Source: JAAYXS01 sp964550375
Lineage (GTDB): Bacteria; Planctomycetota; Phycisphaerae; UBA1845; Fen-1342
Assembly: GCA_964550375.1 (NCBI GenBank)
Contig: CAZJYX010000020.1
Span: forward strand, 9,531 to 73,530
Direction: 5' to 3'
Length of the DNA: 64,000 nucleotides
Shown here one piece after another: positions 1 through 9,078 of this stretch; position 1 is the stretch's first letter, and each line of letters starts with the position of its first letter. The translations under genes and the position numbers were made by a program. Under the pieces are notes generated by a model, which saw only the letters and a list, made by a program, of their open reading frames with translations, was not told the DNA's origin and did no database searches.

Positions 1-2
1 TG

Positions 3-716
3 GGGCACCCCAAGGACGTCCTGCACGCCGGCCAGGAGATCGAGGTCCAGATTCTCAAGATCGATCTGGTCAGAGATCGTATCTCCCTGGGTATGAAGCA
101 GTTAATGCCCGATCCCTGGAACCTCGCCGCGGCCAACTATCAGGTCGGCGGCACGATCGAGGGCCGCGTCGTGAAGTTGATGAACTTCGGCGCCTTCGTG
201 GAACTCGAGCCCGGCATCGAAGGGCTGATTCCCATCAGCGAGATGAGCTGGACCCAGCACGTCAAGCACCCCAAGGACCTGTTGTCCGAGGGTGATCGCG
301 TCCGCGTTTCGGTATTGTCGGTCGACGCTGACAAACGCAAGATAAGCCTGAGTCTCAAGGCCCTGGCGTCCGACCCCTGGGACGGCATCGAGCAGCGCTA
401 TGAGCCCGAGTCGGTGGTCAGCGGGGCCGTGACGCGCATCACTAATTTCGGCGCGTTTGTCCAGTTGGAAGAAGGCGTCGAGGGCCTGGTGCACATTTCG
501 CAATTGAGCAGCGAACGCGTCCGCGCCGTCGCCGACGTCGTGTCGGTCGGGGCGGTCATCCAGGTGCGCATCCTGTCGGTTGACGCCGGCCAGCGCCGCA
601 TTTCGCTCTCGATGAAGCCCACCGGGGAAGCGCCGCCGACCGAGGTGACGTCGACGGAGGAGCCCCGGCCCGACCGCAAGCGCAAGCGACCACTGCGCGG
701 TGGGCTGGCCTGGTAG
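3..716 (+). CDS. rpsA: 30S ribosomal protein S1-like, C-terminal part (5' truncated)
   Basis: The reading frame is open from the left edge, so the N-terminus lies outside the window. The visible 237 residues hold the tail of one S1 RNA-binding domain and two complete S1 domains. Each complete domain has the NFGAFV core and an IS-L ending, and the linkers read DPW. This tandem, DPW-linked arrangement is typical of ribosomal protein S1, which binds mRNA on the 30S subunit and helps initiation. The tail is basic (RKRKRP). Single-protein S1-domain families such as Tex or PNPase carry only one S1 domain, which makes them less likely. Confidence 0.85.
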   Translation, partial: GHPKDVLHAGQEIEVQILKIDLVRDRISLGMKQLMPDPWNLAAANYQVGGTIEGRVVKLMNFGAFVELEPGIEGLIPISEMSWTQHVKHPKDLLSEGDRVRVSVLSVDADKRKISLSLKALASDPWDGIEQRYEPESVVSGAVTRITNFGAFVQLEEGVEGLVHISQLSSERVRAVADVVSVGAVIQVRILSVDAGQRRISLSMKPTGEAPPTEVTSTEEPRPDRKRKRPLRGGLAW

Positions 717-1035
717 GACTCCGGGGGCCCCGCTGCGGGCGACAGCGCGGCTCTCGATATCGGTCGATCAGCGGTCCGGCGGGCGGGCCAAGTCCGGGTC
801 CTTCTGTTGTCGATCCCTTCGGGCTGGTGCTTTGTGCACTGGGTGGCCCCCGTGCCGCGCCGGCCGACGCGCTGTCGCGCGGCAACCTTGAGCGATCCGC
901 GGCAATCCGTAAAATGCCTGGTTTGCGGTGGCCGCGCGTGCGCAGCGTTATGCTTCACCGCCGGCTGTGCGCCCGGGCGATTGCTGACCCGGCCCAGCGC
1001 GTCATCCGCCCGGTCGCGTATGTGGGAGTTGATTC
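717..1035. other. Intergenic region between rpsA and the PIN/TRAM gene
   Basis: No convincing gene is present. The short open frames here have no ribosome binding site and atypical composition. The only feature I can support is a possible sigma-70 promoter near its right half, listed separately. Confidence 0.5.
888..915 (+). promoter_or_regulatory. Candidate sigma-70 promoter for the PIN/TRAM gene
   Basis: TTGAGC (-35, 4 of 6 consensus) and TAAAAT (-10, 5 of 6) are separated by 16 bases. They lie about 120 bases upstream of the next start codon. The -10 box stands out as AT-rich within a very GC-rich stretch. This is a pattern match only. Confidence 0.4.
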
Positions 1036-2133
1036 ATGGTGCTGTGGTCCCTGCGAGCATTGTTCGTGATCCTGATAGCGGCGGTGGGCTTCTCGGCGGT
1101 GGGCAGCGCCGGACATCTGGCGGAGCATCGCGCGACGCTGATGATCGCCGCCATTCTGGTGGCCATCGCCGTGATTGCCGTCGATCTGTTGGTGCCGCGC
1201 AAGTCGCTGGCCGCGCTATCAGGCGCCTTTCTCGGCCTGGTCGTCGGCATGGTGATGGCTTACGGCTTGGGCCTGGTCATTGACCTGCTGATAGTGACCT
1301 ATATACCCGACCTGAGCGGCGAAGGACCGGATGGGCAGGACCTGATGACGGATGGCGTGCGCGGCGTGGTAGTCGCGATCAAGCTGATGCTCGGGATTGT
1401 CTGCTGCTACCTGGCGATCAGCTTCGTCCTGCAGACCAAGGACGACATTCGCTTCGTGATTCCGTACGTCGAGTTCACCAAGCAGTCGCGCGGGGCGCGC
1501 CCGCTGATTCTGGACACCTCGGTGATCATCGACGGGCGCATCGCCGACATCTGTGAAACGCGGATCATTGATTCAGCCCTGATGATCCCGCGCTTCGTGT
1601 TGCAGGAGTTGCAGTCCATCGCCGACAGCTCCGATAAGCTCAAACGCAACCGCGGGCGGCGCGGCCTGGACATGCTCAACAAGCTCCAGACGAATGATAA
1701 GGTCGAAATCAAGATCTCCGATGCCCGCCTCCCCAGCATCGAGGAAGGCGGCGACGTCGATCAGAAGCTCGTCGCCCTGGCCAAGAAGATCGAGGGCCGC
1801 GTGGTCACCAACGACTACAACCTGAACAAGATCGCCACGCTGCGCGGCGTCGACGTCATCAACATCAATGACCTGGCGAACGCGATGAAGCCGGTCGTCA
1901 TGCCCGGCGAGGCCGTGACGGTCCGCATCATCAAGCCGGGCGAGGAAGCCGGCCAGGGCGTCGGCTACCTGGAAGACGGCACGATGGTCGTGGCGGAGGG
2001 CTCGCGTGACAAGATCAACGAAGACGTGACCCTGACCGTCACGAGCGTGCTGCAGACCTCCGCCGGCCGCATGATTTTCGGCCGGCCCGAGGGTGACGCC
2101 TATGCCGTGCGGCGGCCGCGGCCGCGTTCCTGA
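1036..2133 (+). CDS. Membrane-anchored PIN/TRAM domain protein (YacL-like)
   Basis: A 365-residue protein. Four hydrophobic segments (about 7-27, 35-52, 59-90, 110-133) precede a cytoplasmic PIN nuclease fold. The acidic PIN residues are visible as D160 (ILDTS), E191 (LQELQ), D242 (VDQK) and D260 (TNDYN). A TRAM RNA-binding domain follows at about 292-350. The architecture matches the YacL family of putative ribonucleases, common in Firmicutes, Actinobacteria and Planctomycetes. Its RNA target is not known. GGGAG lies a few bases upstream of the ATG. The domain call is strong; the activity is inferred from the family. Confidence 0.88.
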   Translation: MVLWSLRALFVILIAAVGFSAVGSAGHLAEHRATLMIAAILVAIAVIAVDLLVPRKSLAALSGAFLGLVVGMVMAYGLGLVIDLLIVTYIPDLSGEGPDGQDLMTDGVRGVVVAIKLMLGIVCCYLAISFVLQTKDDIRFVIPYVEFTKQSRGARPLILDTSVIIDGRIADICETRIIDSALMIPRFVLQELQSIADSSDKLKRNRGRRGLDMLNKLQTNDKVEIKISDARLPSIEEGGDVDQKLVALAKKIEGRVVTNDYNLNKIATLRGVDVININDLANAMKPVVMPGEAVTVRIIKPGEEAGQGVGYLEDGTMVVAEGSRDKINEDVTLTVTSVLQTSAGRMIFGRPEGDAYAVRRPRPRS

Positions 2134-2335
2134 CGGTCGAAACCACCCTCCGCGACCGCCTGGCCGCGGCTGTCCGGGCCGTCCTGCTCGGTCCTGTCGG
2201 AAGTTGCACAGTGGCTTTCACCGCGGGGTCATGGCGGTAATATACCTTGGGGCCGGGGTTGGCGCCTCGGCGTCTGATGCGTCCCGCCGCGCGGTGGGGC
2301 GCCGTAATGCCGGCCAGGCTAGGAGAGACAAGCCT

Positions 2336-4279
2336 ATGACTACGTATGCAAACCGTTCCTGCGGCGCCCTGCTCACATTCGTCCTGGCACTGGCCGGGGT
2401 TTTGCCGGCTGCCGCCGGCGGCCTGGGCGATTTCCAACTTGCCCGGGTCATACCGGCGGATGCCGCCGTGGTGGCCGTTTCGCGCGACCACGCCGGACGT
2501 GCCTTTCTCAGCGAGCAGTACCAACGCGTCTGGGCCGTCGTCGAGCAGCAGCACTTCGAGCGCGACGTGCGCACGTTGATGCGCGGCTTATTCCAGCAGG
2601 AAGGCGACGACGCGCAGGCCTTCGAGCAGCAGTGGCAGCAGTTCAGCGATCTACTCCTGGGCGTTGAATGGGGTGACCTGTTCGAGCAGGAAGGCGCCTT
2701 CGCCGCCCAGATCGGCTTCCCACTGCCGGAGATCGTGCTGCTGGGCCGCGCGCCGGCCGACAAGGTGGAGGCCAACTTCGCGGGTCTCGCGGCGATTCTC
2801 GATGCGCTGGCGCGCCTCGCCCCGGAGGGCCAGCTCGTCACCACCAGCACGGGCACCGGCGATTCCGTTGTGCGCACGCTGGGCGTGGCCGAGGCCGCCC
2901 TGCCGGTCGGCGGGCTGATGCTGGCCCGCGAGAAGGACGTGCTACTGGTCGGCTTCGGAGTGAAGCTGCCCGAGCAGACCTTGGCGCTGCTGCGCGGCGA
3001 GGCCGGGCAGCGCCTGGTCGAAACCGAACGCTTCCAGAGCGCCATGAAGCGCCTGCCCGCTCCCAAGGACAGCTTCTTCTTCATGGACAGTGCTCGTCTA
3101 ATGGGCCAAGTCCGGGCGGTGATTGACGCCGCCATGGGTATGGCCGACCCCACCGGCGAAGCCCTCGACGCGCAGACCCGCGCTCTGCCGCTGCGCCTCA
3201 TCGATGCTCTCGACATCTTCGACTTCGCGGCCGGGGTCGCCACCACCGACGGCCTCAAGACGCACGGCGATAGCATCGCCGTCCTAAGCGCGGACGCCGG
3301 CTCACGCTTGCTGCATAGCGCTATCTTCAAGAACCCCACGCTCGACAAACCGCTGAAGTACATCCCGGCCAACGCCCAGAATTGCTCCGTCTGGTCCGGC
3401 ATCGCCCTGCAGCCGCTGTATGACGGCATCCTGGCCTTCATCAAGGATAACGTCCCGGGCGGTGACGAGATGGTCCGTCAGTGGCATGAGGAAATCCGGC
3501 CCGCGCTGCCGCTGGACGTCGAGAAGGAACTGATCAGTTGGATCGGGGGCGAATTCCGCACGTTCTCGATGCCGCCGCGCTCCGCTTTCCAGCCCGGCGA
3601 CTGGGTCGTGATGATCAGCGTCAGCGATGAGACCCAGGGCCGCGCCGTGCTCGAACGCCTGCTCGGGGAGATGCTGACACCCATGCTCACCCAGAGTAGC
3701 GGTGCCGTGCGCGACGCCCGCATCGAGGACGCCGAGGGCTTCAAGATCATCGTGCATCCGGCCCTGGTGATGATGCCCGGATTCCGCGAACCCACGATTG
3801 GCATCAAGAACGGGCAGCTTTTTGCCGCCTCCAGTGCGGATGGCATCAGAAACGCCCTGGCGGCGGCCGCCGGCACCGCCCCGGATTTCTCAACCAACGA
3901 GCGTTTTCGTACCGAAGGGCTGCCGTTGGCCGATGACGTTTCTTCGATCAGCTTCAAGGACCTGACCGGCCTGGGCGAGGAACTGGGCCAGGCGCTCCAG
4001 ATGGTGCCGATGATGGCGTTTGCGATGCCCGACCTGGCTCGGCATCCCGCGGGGCGCGCGCTGCTGTCCGCCGCCGGCAAGGCCGGCAAGGTCGTGCGCG
4101 AGCTCAACTTCCTCCAGTCTTCGTGCTCTCAGACTACCTTTGATGGCAAGGCGGCCTACAGCAGATTCGTCCTGAACTACCGCGAGCCGCCCAAGCCCCC
4201 GCCCGTACCTGAGCCGGCCGAGCCGACTACCAGCGAGCCGACTGCCAGCGAGCCGGCCGTCAGCCCTGACGCGGAGTAG
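2336..4279 (+). CDS. Secreted protein of unknown function
   Basis: A 647-residue protein. The frame is open further upstream, but this ATG is chosen because AGGAGAGA sits 8 bases before it and it begins a clear signal peptide (hydrophobic 10-28, then AAAGG). The mature protein starts with IPADAAVVAV, a pattern seen in secreted planctomycete proteins of the DUF3352-like type; that link is tentative. The C-terminus is a Pro/Glu/Thr/Ser-rich low-complexity tail with repeated TxSEP units, probably a flexible linker. There are no Cys-rich or catalytic motifs. A hairpin follows the stop codon, so it is probably transcribed separately from the VWA operon. Confidence 0.7.
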   Translation: MTTYANRSCGALLTFVLALAGVLPAAAGGLGDFQLARVIPADAAVVAVSRDHAGRAFLSEQYQRVWAVVEQQHFERDVRTLMRGLFQQEGDDAQAFEQQWQQFSDLLLGVEWGDLFEQEGAFAAQIGFPLPEIVLLGRAPADKVEANFAGLAAILDALARLAPEGQLVTTSTGTGDSVVRTLGVAEAALPVGGLMLAREKDVLLVGFGVKLPEQTLALLRGEAGQRLVETERFQSAMKRLPAPKDSFFFMDSARLMGQVRAVIDAAMGMADPTGEALDAQTRALPLRLIDALDIFDFAAGVATTDGLKTHGDSIAVLSADAGSRLLHSAIFKNPTLDKPLKYIPANAQNCSVWSGIALQPLYDGILAFIKDNVPGGDEMVRQWHEEIRPALPLDVEKELISWIGGEFRTFSMPPRSAFQPGDWVVMISVSDETQGRAVLERLLGEMLTPMLTQSSGAVRDARIEDAEGFKIIVHPALVMMPGFREPTIGIKNGQLFAASSADGIRNALAAAAGTAPDFSTNERFRTEGLPLADDVSSISFKDLTGLGEELGQALQMVPMMAFAMPDLARHPAGRALLSAAGKAGKVVRELNFLQSSCSQTTFDGKAAYSRFVLNYREPPKPPPVPEPAEPTTSEPTASEPAVSPDAE

Positions 4280-4313
4280 CGCCTCCGCCCAGGCGTGCTT
4301 TCTCGGCGAACAT

Positions 4314-4337
4314 GCGGCCGGCCCTGGCGCCGGCCGC
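4314..4337 (+). terminator. Candidate terminator hairpin
   Basis: A perfect 9-bp stem (GCGGCCGGC with its complement) with a 6-base loop starts 35 bases after the stop codon. It is followed by a T-rich but not T-only stretch, so it is plausible but not a textbook intrinsic terminator. Confidence 0.5.
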
Positions 4338-4478
4338 GCGTCTTTCATCTCCGTCTAACACGCCACGCACCGCCGCGGACGCACGTTTTGTGCGCCGGCC
4401 CGCGCTTGGTTGCCCCCGCCGCGGACGATAAGCTGCTGCTGGTGTACTGCCGCACCCGGCGACAAGGACGGCGCTGTC

Positions 4479-6863
4479 ATGACGCTGCTTGCGAGCGTTA
4501 CGGAAACCCAGCGGACCGCGTTCGAGTTCGCGCGCGTGCCGTCGGCCTGGGGCCAGGTCGTGGGCGTCGCCGTGCTGGTAGCCCTCTGCTACGTGGTGGT
4601 TGCCCTCTATCGGCGCGAACGGCGGACCGGGGCCGGCCCGGCGCTGCGGACCGGCTTGGCGGGCCTGCGCTGCACCGTGCTGCTGGCCCTGGCCGTGATC
4701 TGGCTCGCGCCGGTCAACGCGACTTACGTCGTGCGCTCCATCCCCGGCCAGGTCGCCGTACTGCTGGATGCCTCAGCCAGCATGTCAGTGCGGGATGACC
4801 TGGGTGCAGCGCCCGCCGATGACAGCGACGAATCGGCCAGCCGCTTCGAGCGCGTGCGCGCCCGCTTGTTGGCCGACGATTGCCAATGGCTGCGGCGCCT
4901 GGCGGAGCGCAACGAGCTCAGCGTCTACACCTTCGGCGACGACGTCCAGCGGCTCGTGCAGACGGCCGACGCGCAGAGCTTCGCCGCACAGCTCGATCCG
5001 CTGCGCGCCGTCCTGCCGGTGCGCCCGCAAACCGACATGGCCCAGGCGGTTACCGCCGCGCTCGAAGATCTGAGCGGCAGCCCGGTGGCGGGCCTGGTGC
5101 TGATTTCCGACGGCGCTGCCAACCGCGGCGCGGCGGCCGCGGAGATCTCCGCCTATGCCCGGCGCTTCCGCGCACCGGTCTACGCGGTCGGCGTCGGCCA
5201 CCTGCGTGAACCGCCAAACGTGCGCGTCACCAGCATAGCCGCGCCCGCCGCCGTCCCGGTCCATGACCCGTTCGAGGTGCGGATCGAGTTGGCTGCGGCC
5301 GGCATCGCCCGAACGGAAGTGCAGGTCGAGTTGGCCGCCGAGCCGCTCGACGGCGGCGACGAACGCCGCCTTGCGATTCAGTCTGTGCCGCTGAGTGAAT
5401 CAGAACCGGCCACGCTGCTCATCAGCGTGGATCCGCCCCCGCCCGGTGCGTACCTGCTGCACGCCCGCGCCGCGCCCCTGCCGGGTGAGGTCATCATCGG
5501 CGACAACGCCCGGGAAACGAACGTCCTGGTGGTGGATCAACGGCTGCGCGTTCTGCTGATTGCCGGCGGGCCGACGTTCGAGTACCGCTTCGCCGCGGCG
5601 CTCCTGTTGCGCGACCAGAGCATCGACCTGGCCTGCTGGCTGCAATCCGCCGACCCCGCCGCCGTTCGCGACGGCAACACGGTGCTCGACCATCTGCCGC
5701 GCGAGCCCGAGGAGCTGTATGACTTCGACGTCGTGTTGCTGCTTGACCCCGACCCGACGGACCTGGACGCCCGCTGGGCCGCCACGGTGCGACGCTGGGT
5801 GGAGGAGCTGGGCGGCGGCGTGCTGTTGCAGGCCGGTCCGCACTGGACCTCCCGTTTCCTGCGCGACGCGCGGCTGAGCGATCTCGTCGCCATCCTGCCC
5901 GTCACGCCGGATCCCGATGCCGACATGCGCCTGAGCGCACAGGGCACATTTCGACAGCGAGCCGGGACCATTCAGTTGGCGGCGACCGCCCATCCCCTGG
6001 TCAGCCTGCACGCCGACTCCACCACCAACCGCGAGGTTTGGCGGGCGCTGCCCGGCGCGTGGTGGCATCTGCCGGTCCTGCGCGCTAAGCCCGTGGCGAC
6101 GGTGCTCTTGGAGTTGGCCGACGCAGCCTATGCCAACCAATACGGACCGGGCGTGCTCATGGCCACCCAGCCGGTCGGTGCCGGCCACGCGACCTTCCTC
6201 GGCTGCGACTCGACCTGGCGCTGGCGCGGCGGCGCCGAGAGCTACTACAACAGCTTCTGGGTGCGCCTGGTGCGCTACCTCGCCCAGGCCCGCCAGCAGG
6301 GCGGCAGTAAGCGCGGCCGCATCGTCCTCGATCGCGAATCATTCAGTGTCGGCGACTACGTGCGGATCGAGGCGCAACTGCTGGATGAGGCCTACCGCCC
6401 GGCGGCGGCAGCCGAGGTGGTCGGCACGCTGCTGCGGGAGGAGGGGACGCCGCAGGAATGCGTGCTGCAGGCCAGTGCGGAAAGGCCCGGCTGGTACGCC
6501 GGCCGTGTCCTGCTGGATCGGGCCGGCGCCGTCGAGCTGCGCCTCCCCCTGCCCTCCGGCACTGCGGCCGCGGATGCGGAATTCCTGACCCGCCGGCTGC
6601 GCGTCCAACGCCCGGATATCGAGATGCGCGCCCTGCGCCTGCGGGAGGACTTCCTTTCGGCCCTGGCCGACCAGACCGGCGGCGAATACTGTCGCCTGGA
6701 TGAGCTGGACCGCTTGCCGGACATCATCCCCAAAGCCACCGAGCGTCGCCCGCCGCAGCGCGCCGCCGTCCAGCAGCTATGGGATGAGTTCTGGGTCGTC
6801 GGTGTTCTGGCGGCCCTGCTGGCGATTGAATGGACCCTGCGCCGCCGGAGTCACTTGCTTTGA
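4479..6863 (+). CDS. VWA-domain membrane protein with GATase-like domain
   Basis: A 794-residue protein, start chosen at the ATG with AAGGA 10 bases upstream. Two N-terminal membrane segments (about 24-43 and 60-77) precede a von Willebrand A domain. Its metal-binding MIDAS looks intact: DASAS at 97-101, a Thr in PQTDM, and Asp in LISDGAAN. A class-I glutamine-amidotransferase-like fold begins near 350 (VLLIAGG). A final membrane helix ends the protein. This resembles the large BatA/VWA membrane proteins of planctomycete MoxR/Bat-type operons, thought to act in envelope protein assembly or stress. It is the first gene of the packed cluster; MoxR and DUF58 genes are absent from the window. Confidence 0.8.
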   Translation: MTLLASVTETQRTAFEFARVPSAWGQVVGVAVLVALCYVVVALYRRERRTGAGPALRTGLAGLRCTVLLALAVIWLAPVNATYVVRSIPGQVAVLLDASASMSVRDDLGAAPADDSDESASRFERVRARLLADDCQWLRRLAERNELSVYTFGDDVQRLVQTADAQSFAAQLDPLRAVLPVRPQTDMAQAVTAALEDLSGSPVAGLVLISDGAANRGAAAAEISAYARRFRAPVYAVGVGHLREPPNVRVTSIAAPAAVPVHDPFEVRIELAAAGIARTEVQVELAAEPLDGGDERRLAIQSVPLSESEPATLLISVDPPPPGAYLLHARAAPLPGEVIIGDNARETNVLVVDQRLRVLLIAGGPTFEYRFAAALLLRDQSIDLACWLQSADPAAVRDGNTVLDHLPREPEELYDFDVVLLLDPDPTDLDARWAATVRRWVEELGGGVLLQAGPHWTSRFLRDARLSDLVAILPVTPDPDADMRLSAQGTFRQRAGTIQLAATAHPLVSLHADSTTNREVWRALPGAWWHLPVLRAKPVATVLLELADAAYANQYGPGVLMATQPVGAGHATFLGCDSTWRWRGGAESYYNSFWVRLVRYLAQARQQGGSKRGRIVLDRESFSVGDYVRIEAQLLDEAYRPAAAAEVVGTLLREEGTPQECVLQASAERPGWYAGRVLLDRAGAVELRLPLPSGTAAADAEFLTRRLRVQRPDIEMRALRLREDFLSALADQTGGEYCRLDELDRLPDIIPKATERRPPQRAAVQQLWDEFWVVGVLAALLAIEWTLRRRSHLL

Positions 6864-9049
6864 GTTCGTCCGCTGAACAGTTGGACGCCCGGCTTGAACG
6901 CGAGCTGCTCGCGCCGTTGCGGATGCTGCGCCGCCGCATCCGCCTGTACATGCTCCTGGACGGCTTGCTCTGGTTCGCGACGGCGGTCGTGCTGGCCGCC
7001 CTGGCACAAATGGCGCTGGACTGGAACTTCCGTTTCAGCGTCGGCCAGCGCGGCGTAATCAGTGGGCTTGTTGTGCTGTACTGGCTCTGGGCCGGCTATC
7101 GCCGGCTCTACGAACCGCTGGCTCGGCCGCTGCCGGAGGACTTGCTCGCAGGCATAGCGGATCGTGCCCACCCCGACTTGTGCGGGCGGATCTCCGCCGC
7201 CGTCGAGTTGCGGGCGGTGGCCAGGGGGGCGCCGGACTCTGCGGGGCACCTGCCCGTCGGCGCGTCGCCTGATCTGGCCCGCCTGGTGCTCGCGGAGGCC
7301 TGCCAGAGCGTACGCGGCCGCCGGCTGCAAGGCATGTTGAATCATCGCCGCGCTTTGCTGCACGCCGTCGAGTTGGTTCTGCTCGTGCTGCTGGCCGGGC
7401 TGGCGTGCGCGGCCGCGCCATGGCTGGCCGGTCCCTGGCTGGAGCGCAACTGGCTGCTGCGTGACGTCCGCTGGCCACAGCGCACCTACATCCTACCCGA
7501 GGGTTTCGATGCTGACGGTCGCCGGCGAATGGCCCGTGGCGATCCGGCCGAAATCACGGCCGCCGTGGCCGGCCTCGTTCCGGACAACGCCGTCGTCACC
7601 TGGTGGACGCCCTCTGGCCGGCAGGGCCGCGAGCCCATGTCGGTAGTGGGCGACACGCGCCTGGCCGCCGGACTCGGCCAGCTCTCGGAAGAAATCCACT
7701 TCCGCATCTCGGGCGGCGATGAGCACACACGAGACTACTTGGTAGAGGCGGTCGATCGGCCGCGTGTGGTGCACACACTGGCGCGCATCACGCCACCGGA
7801 GTACACGCGCCTCGCGGACGTTGTCGTCGAGCAACAAACCGTGCTGGAAGTTCTACGCGGAGCGACACTGACAATCGAAGCGCGCCTGAACAAGCCCATC
7901 CGCCGGGCGCGCTTCGTCGCCGACGACGGCACCGACGTCCAGGCGAAGATTGACTGGCCCGAAGATGCCGCCGAGCCGGTGGTGCGGGTACGCTGGTCCG
8001 CGCCGGATTCGGGCGTGTTCCGCTTCGACCTTCTGGATGCGGACGGCCTGACTAATCGCGATCCCGTGCCCTATCGCATTCGCGTGGTGCCTGACCGGCC
8101 GCCGAATGTCGAGATGGAACTTGTCGGCGCCGGCGAGCTCACGACGCCCCAGGCCGAGCTGCCCGTCCAACTGCAGTGTGAGGACGCTTACGGACTCGGC
8201 GCGGCGCGGCTGATGGTGCAGACCGGCAGCCAGCCCGAGCGGGCCTTCCCCCTGCCCGGCCTGACTCCGGGCGATCGGCGCTTCTCCGCCAACTTCGCCC
8301 TGCTGGTGGCGGCCAGCGGCGCTATCGCCGGCGACGAGCTGCGCGTCTGGGGCGAAGCCGAAGACCTCGACCCGCGCGGTCCGAATGTCGGCGCCACCCC
8401 GGTCGCGACGCTGCGTGTGGTCTCACCGGACGATTTCCTGATCGAACTGGCACGCCGTGAGCTGACCCTGCGGCAGGAGTTCGAGCGGCTCGTCAGCGCC
8501 CAGCGGCAGATCAAGGAGGGTCTGGAGCAGACCAGCGGCCTGCTCGCGGATGGTGCGCCTCCGGACGCCGGCCTGGCCCAACGTCTGGCGGCGCTGGCAC
8601 GTCGGCAGGCCGCCCATGGCAGCCAGTGCCTGGGTATCGCGCGCGGCTTCGAGCAGATCCTGCGCGAAACGGAAACCGCTCGCGTCGATCGGCCGGCCGA
8701 CGCGGCACGCATCGCCCAGCGCGTTGTTGCCCCGCTTGAAGAGTTGGCGCGCGCGGCCATTCCGGCGGCCGCTGACGCGATTGATGAGTTGCGGGCGAAG
8801 GTCAGCCCGGCCGGTCGGGCGCTCGCCGCCGACCACCAAGCTGATCTACTGCGCCACATGGAGGCGCTTCTGGCAGAGATGGTCGAGTGGGAAGGGTATC
8901 GTGAGGCGGTGTCGCTGCTTGAGGCGGTGATTGCTGCACAAACGGCGCTGCGGGCCGACACGCTGGCAGCGCTCGGTGAGCAACTGGAGTCCATCCTGGA
9001 GCTTGAACGGCTGCTGGAGCCGGAGGACGACGCCGCGCCGGCGCCCTGA
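6830..9049 (+). CDS. Large membrane protein of a VWA operon (DUF4175-like)
   Basis: A 739-residue protein from the ATG, which overlaps the previous gene by 34 bases. A TTG forming a TTGA overlap with the previous stop at 6860 is an alternative start. Two membrane segments (about 40-60 and 66-85) and a third near 182-203 are followed by a long extracytoplasmic region. That region contains Ig-like beta segments and a helical, Gln/Glu-rich C-terminal third. The pattern resembles the DUF4175-like proteins that accompany VWA membrane proteins. There are no catalytic motifs. A structural role in an envelope complex with its neighbours is an inference from gene order. Confidence 0.7.
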   Translation: MDPAPPESLALSSSAEQLDARLERELLAPLRMLRRRIRLYMLLDGLLWFATAVVLAALAQMALDWNFRFSVGQRGVISGLVVLYWLWAGYRRLYEPLARPLPEDLLAGIADRAHPDLCGRISAAVELRAVARGAPDSAGHLPVGASPDLARLVLAEACQSVRGRRLQGMLNHRRALLHAVELVLLVLLAGLACAAAPWLAGPWLERNWLLRDVRWPQRTYILPEGFDADGRRRMARGDPAEITAAVAGLVPDNAVVTWWTPSGRQGREPMSVVGDTRLAAGLGQLSEEIHFRISGGDEHTRDYLVEAVDRPRVVHTLARITPPEYTRLADVVVEQQTVLEVLRGATLTIEARLNKPIRRARFVADDGTDVQAKIDWPEDAAEPVVRVRWSAPDSGVFRFDLLDADGLTNRDPVPYRIRVVPDRPPNVEMELVGAGELTTPQAELPVQLQCEDAYGLGAARLMVQTGSQPERAFPLPGLTPGDRRFSANFALLVAASGAIAGDELRVWGEAEDLDPRGPNVGATPVATLRVVSPDDFLIELARRELTLRQEFERLVSAQRQIKEGLEQTSGLLADGAPPDAGLAQRLAALARRQAAHGSQCLGIARGFEQILRETETARVDRPADAARIAQRVVAPLEELARAAIPAAADAIDELRAKVSPAGRALAADHQADLLRHMEALLAEMVEWEGYREAVSLLEAVIAAQTALRADTLAALGEQLESILELERLLEPEDDAAPAP

Positions 9050-9078
9050 ACGCGCCCGGCGCCGCGGCTTGGAAGATC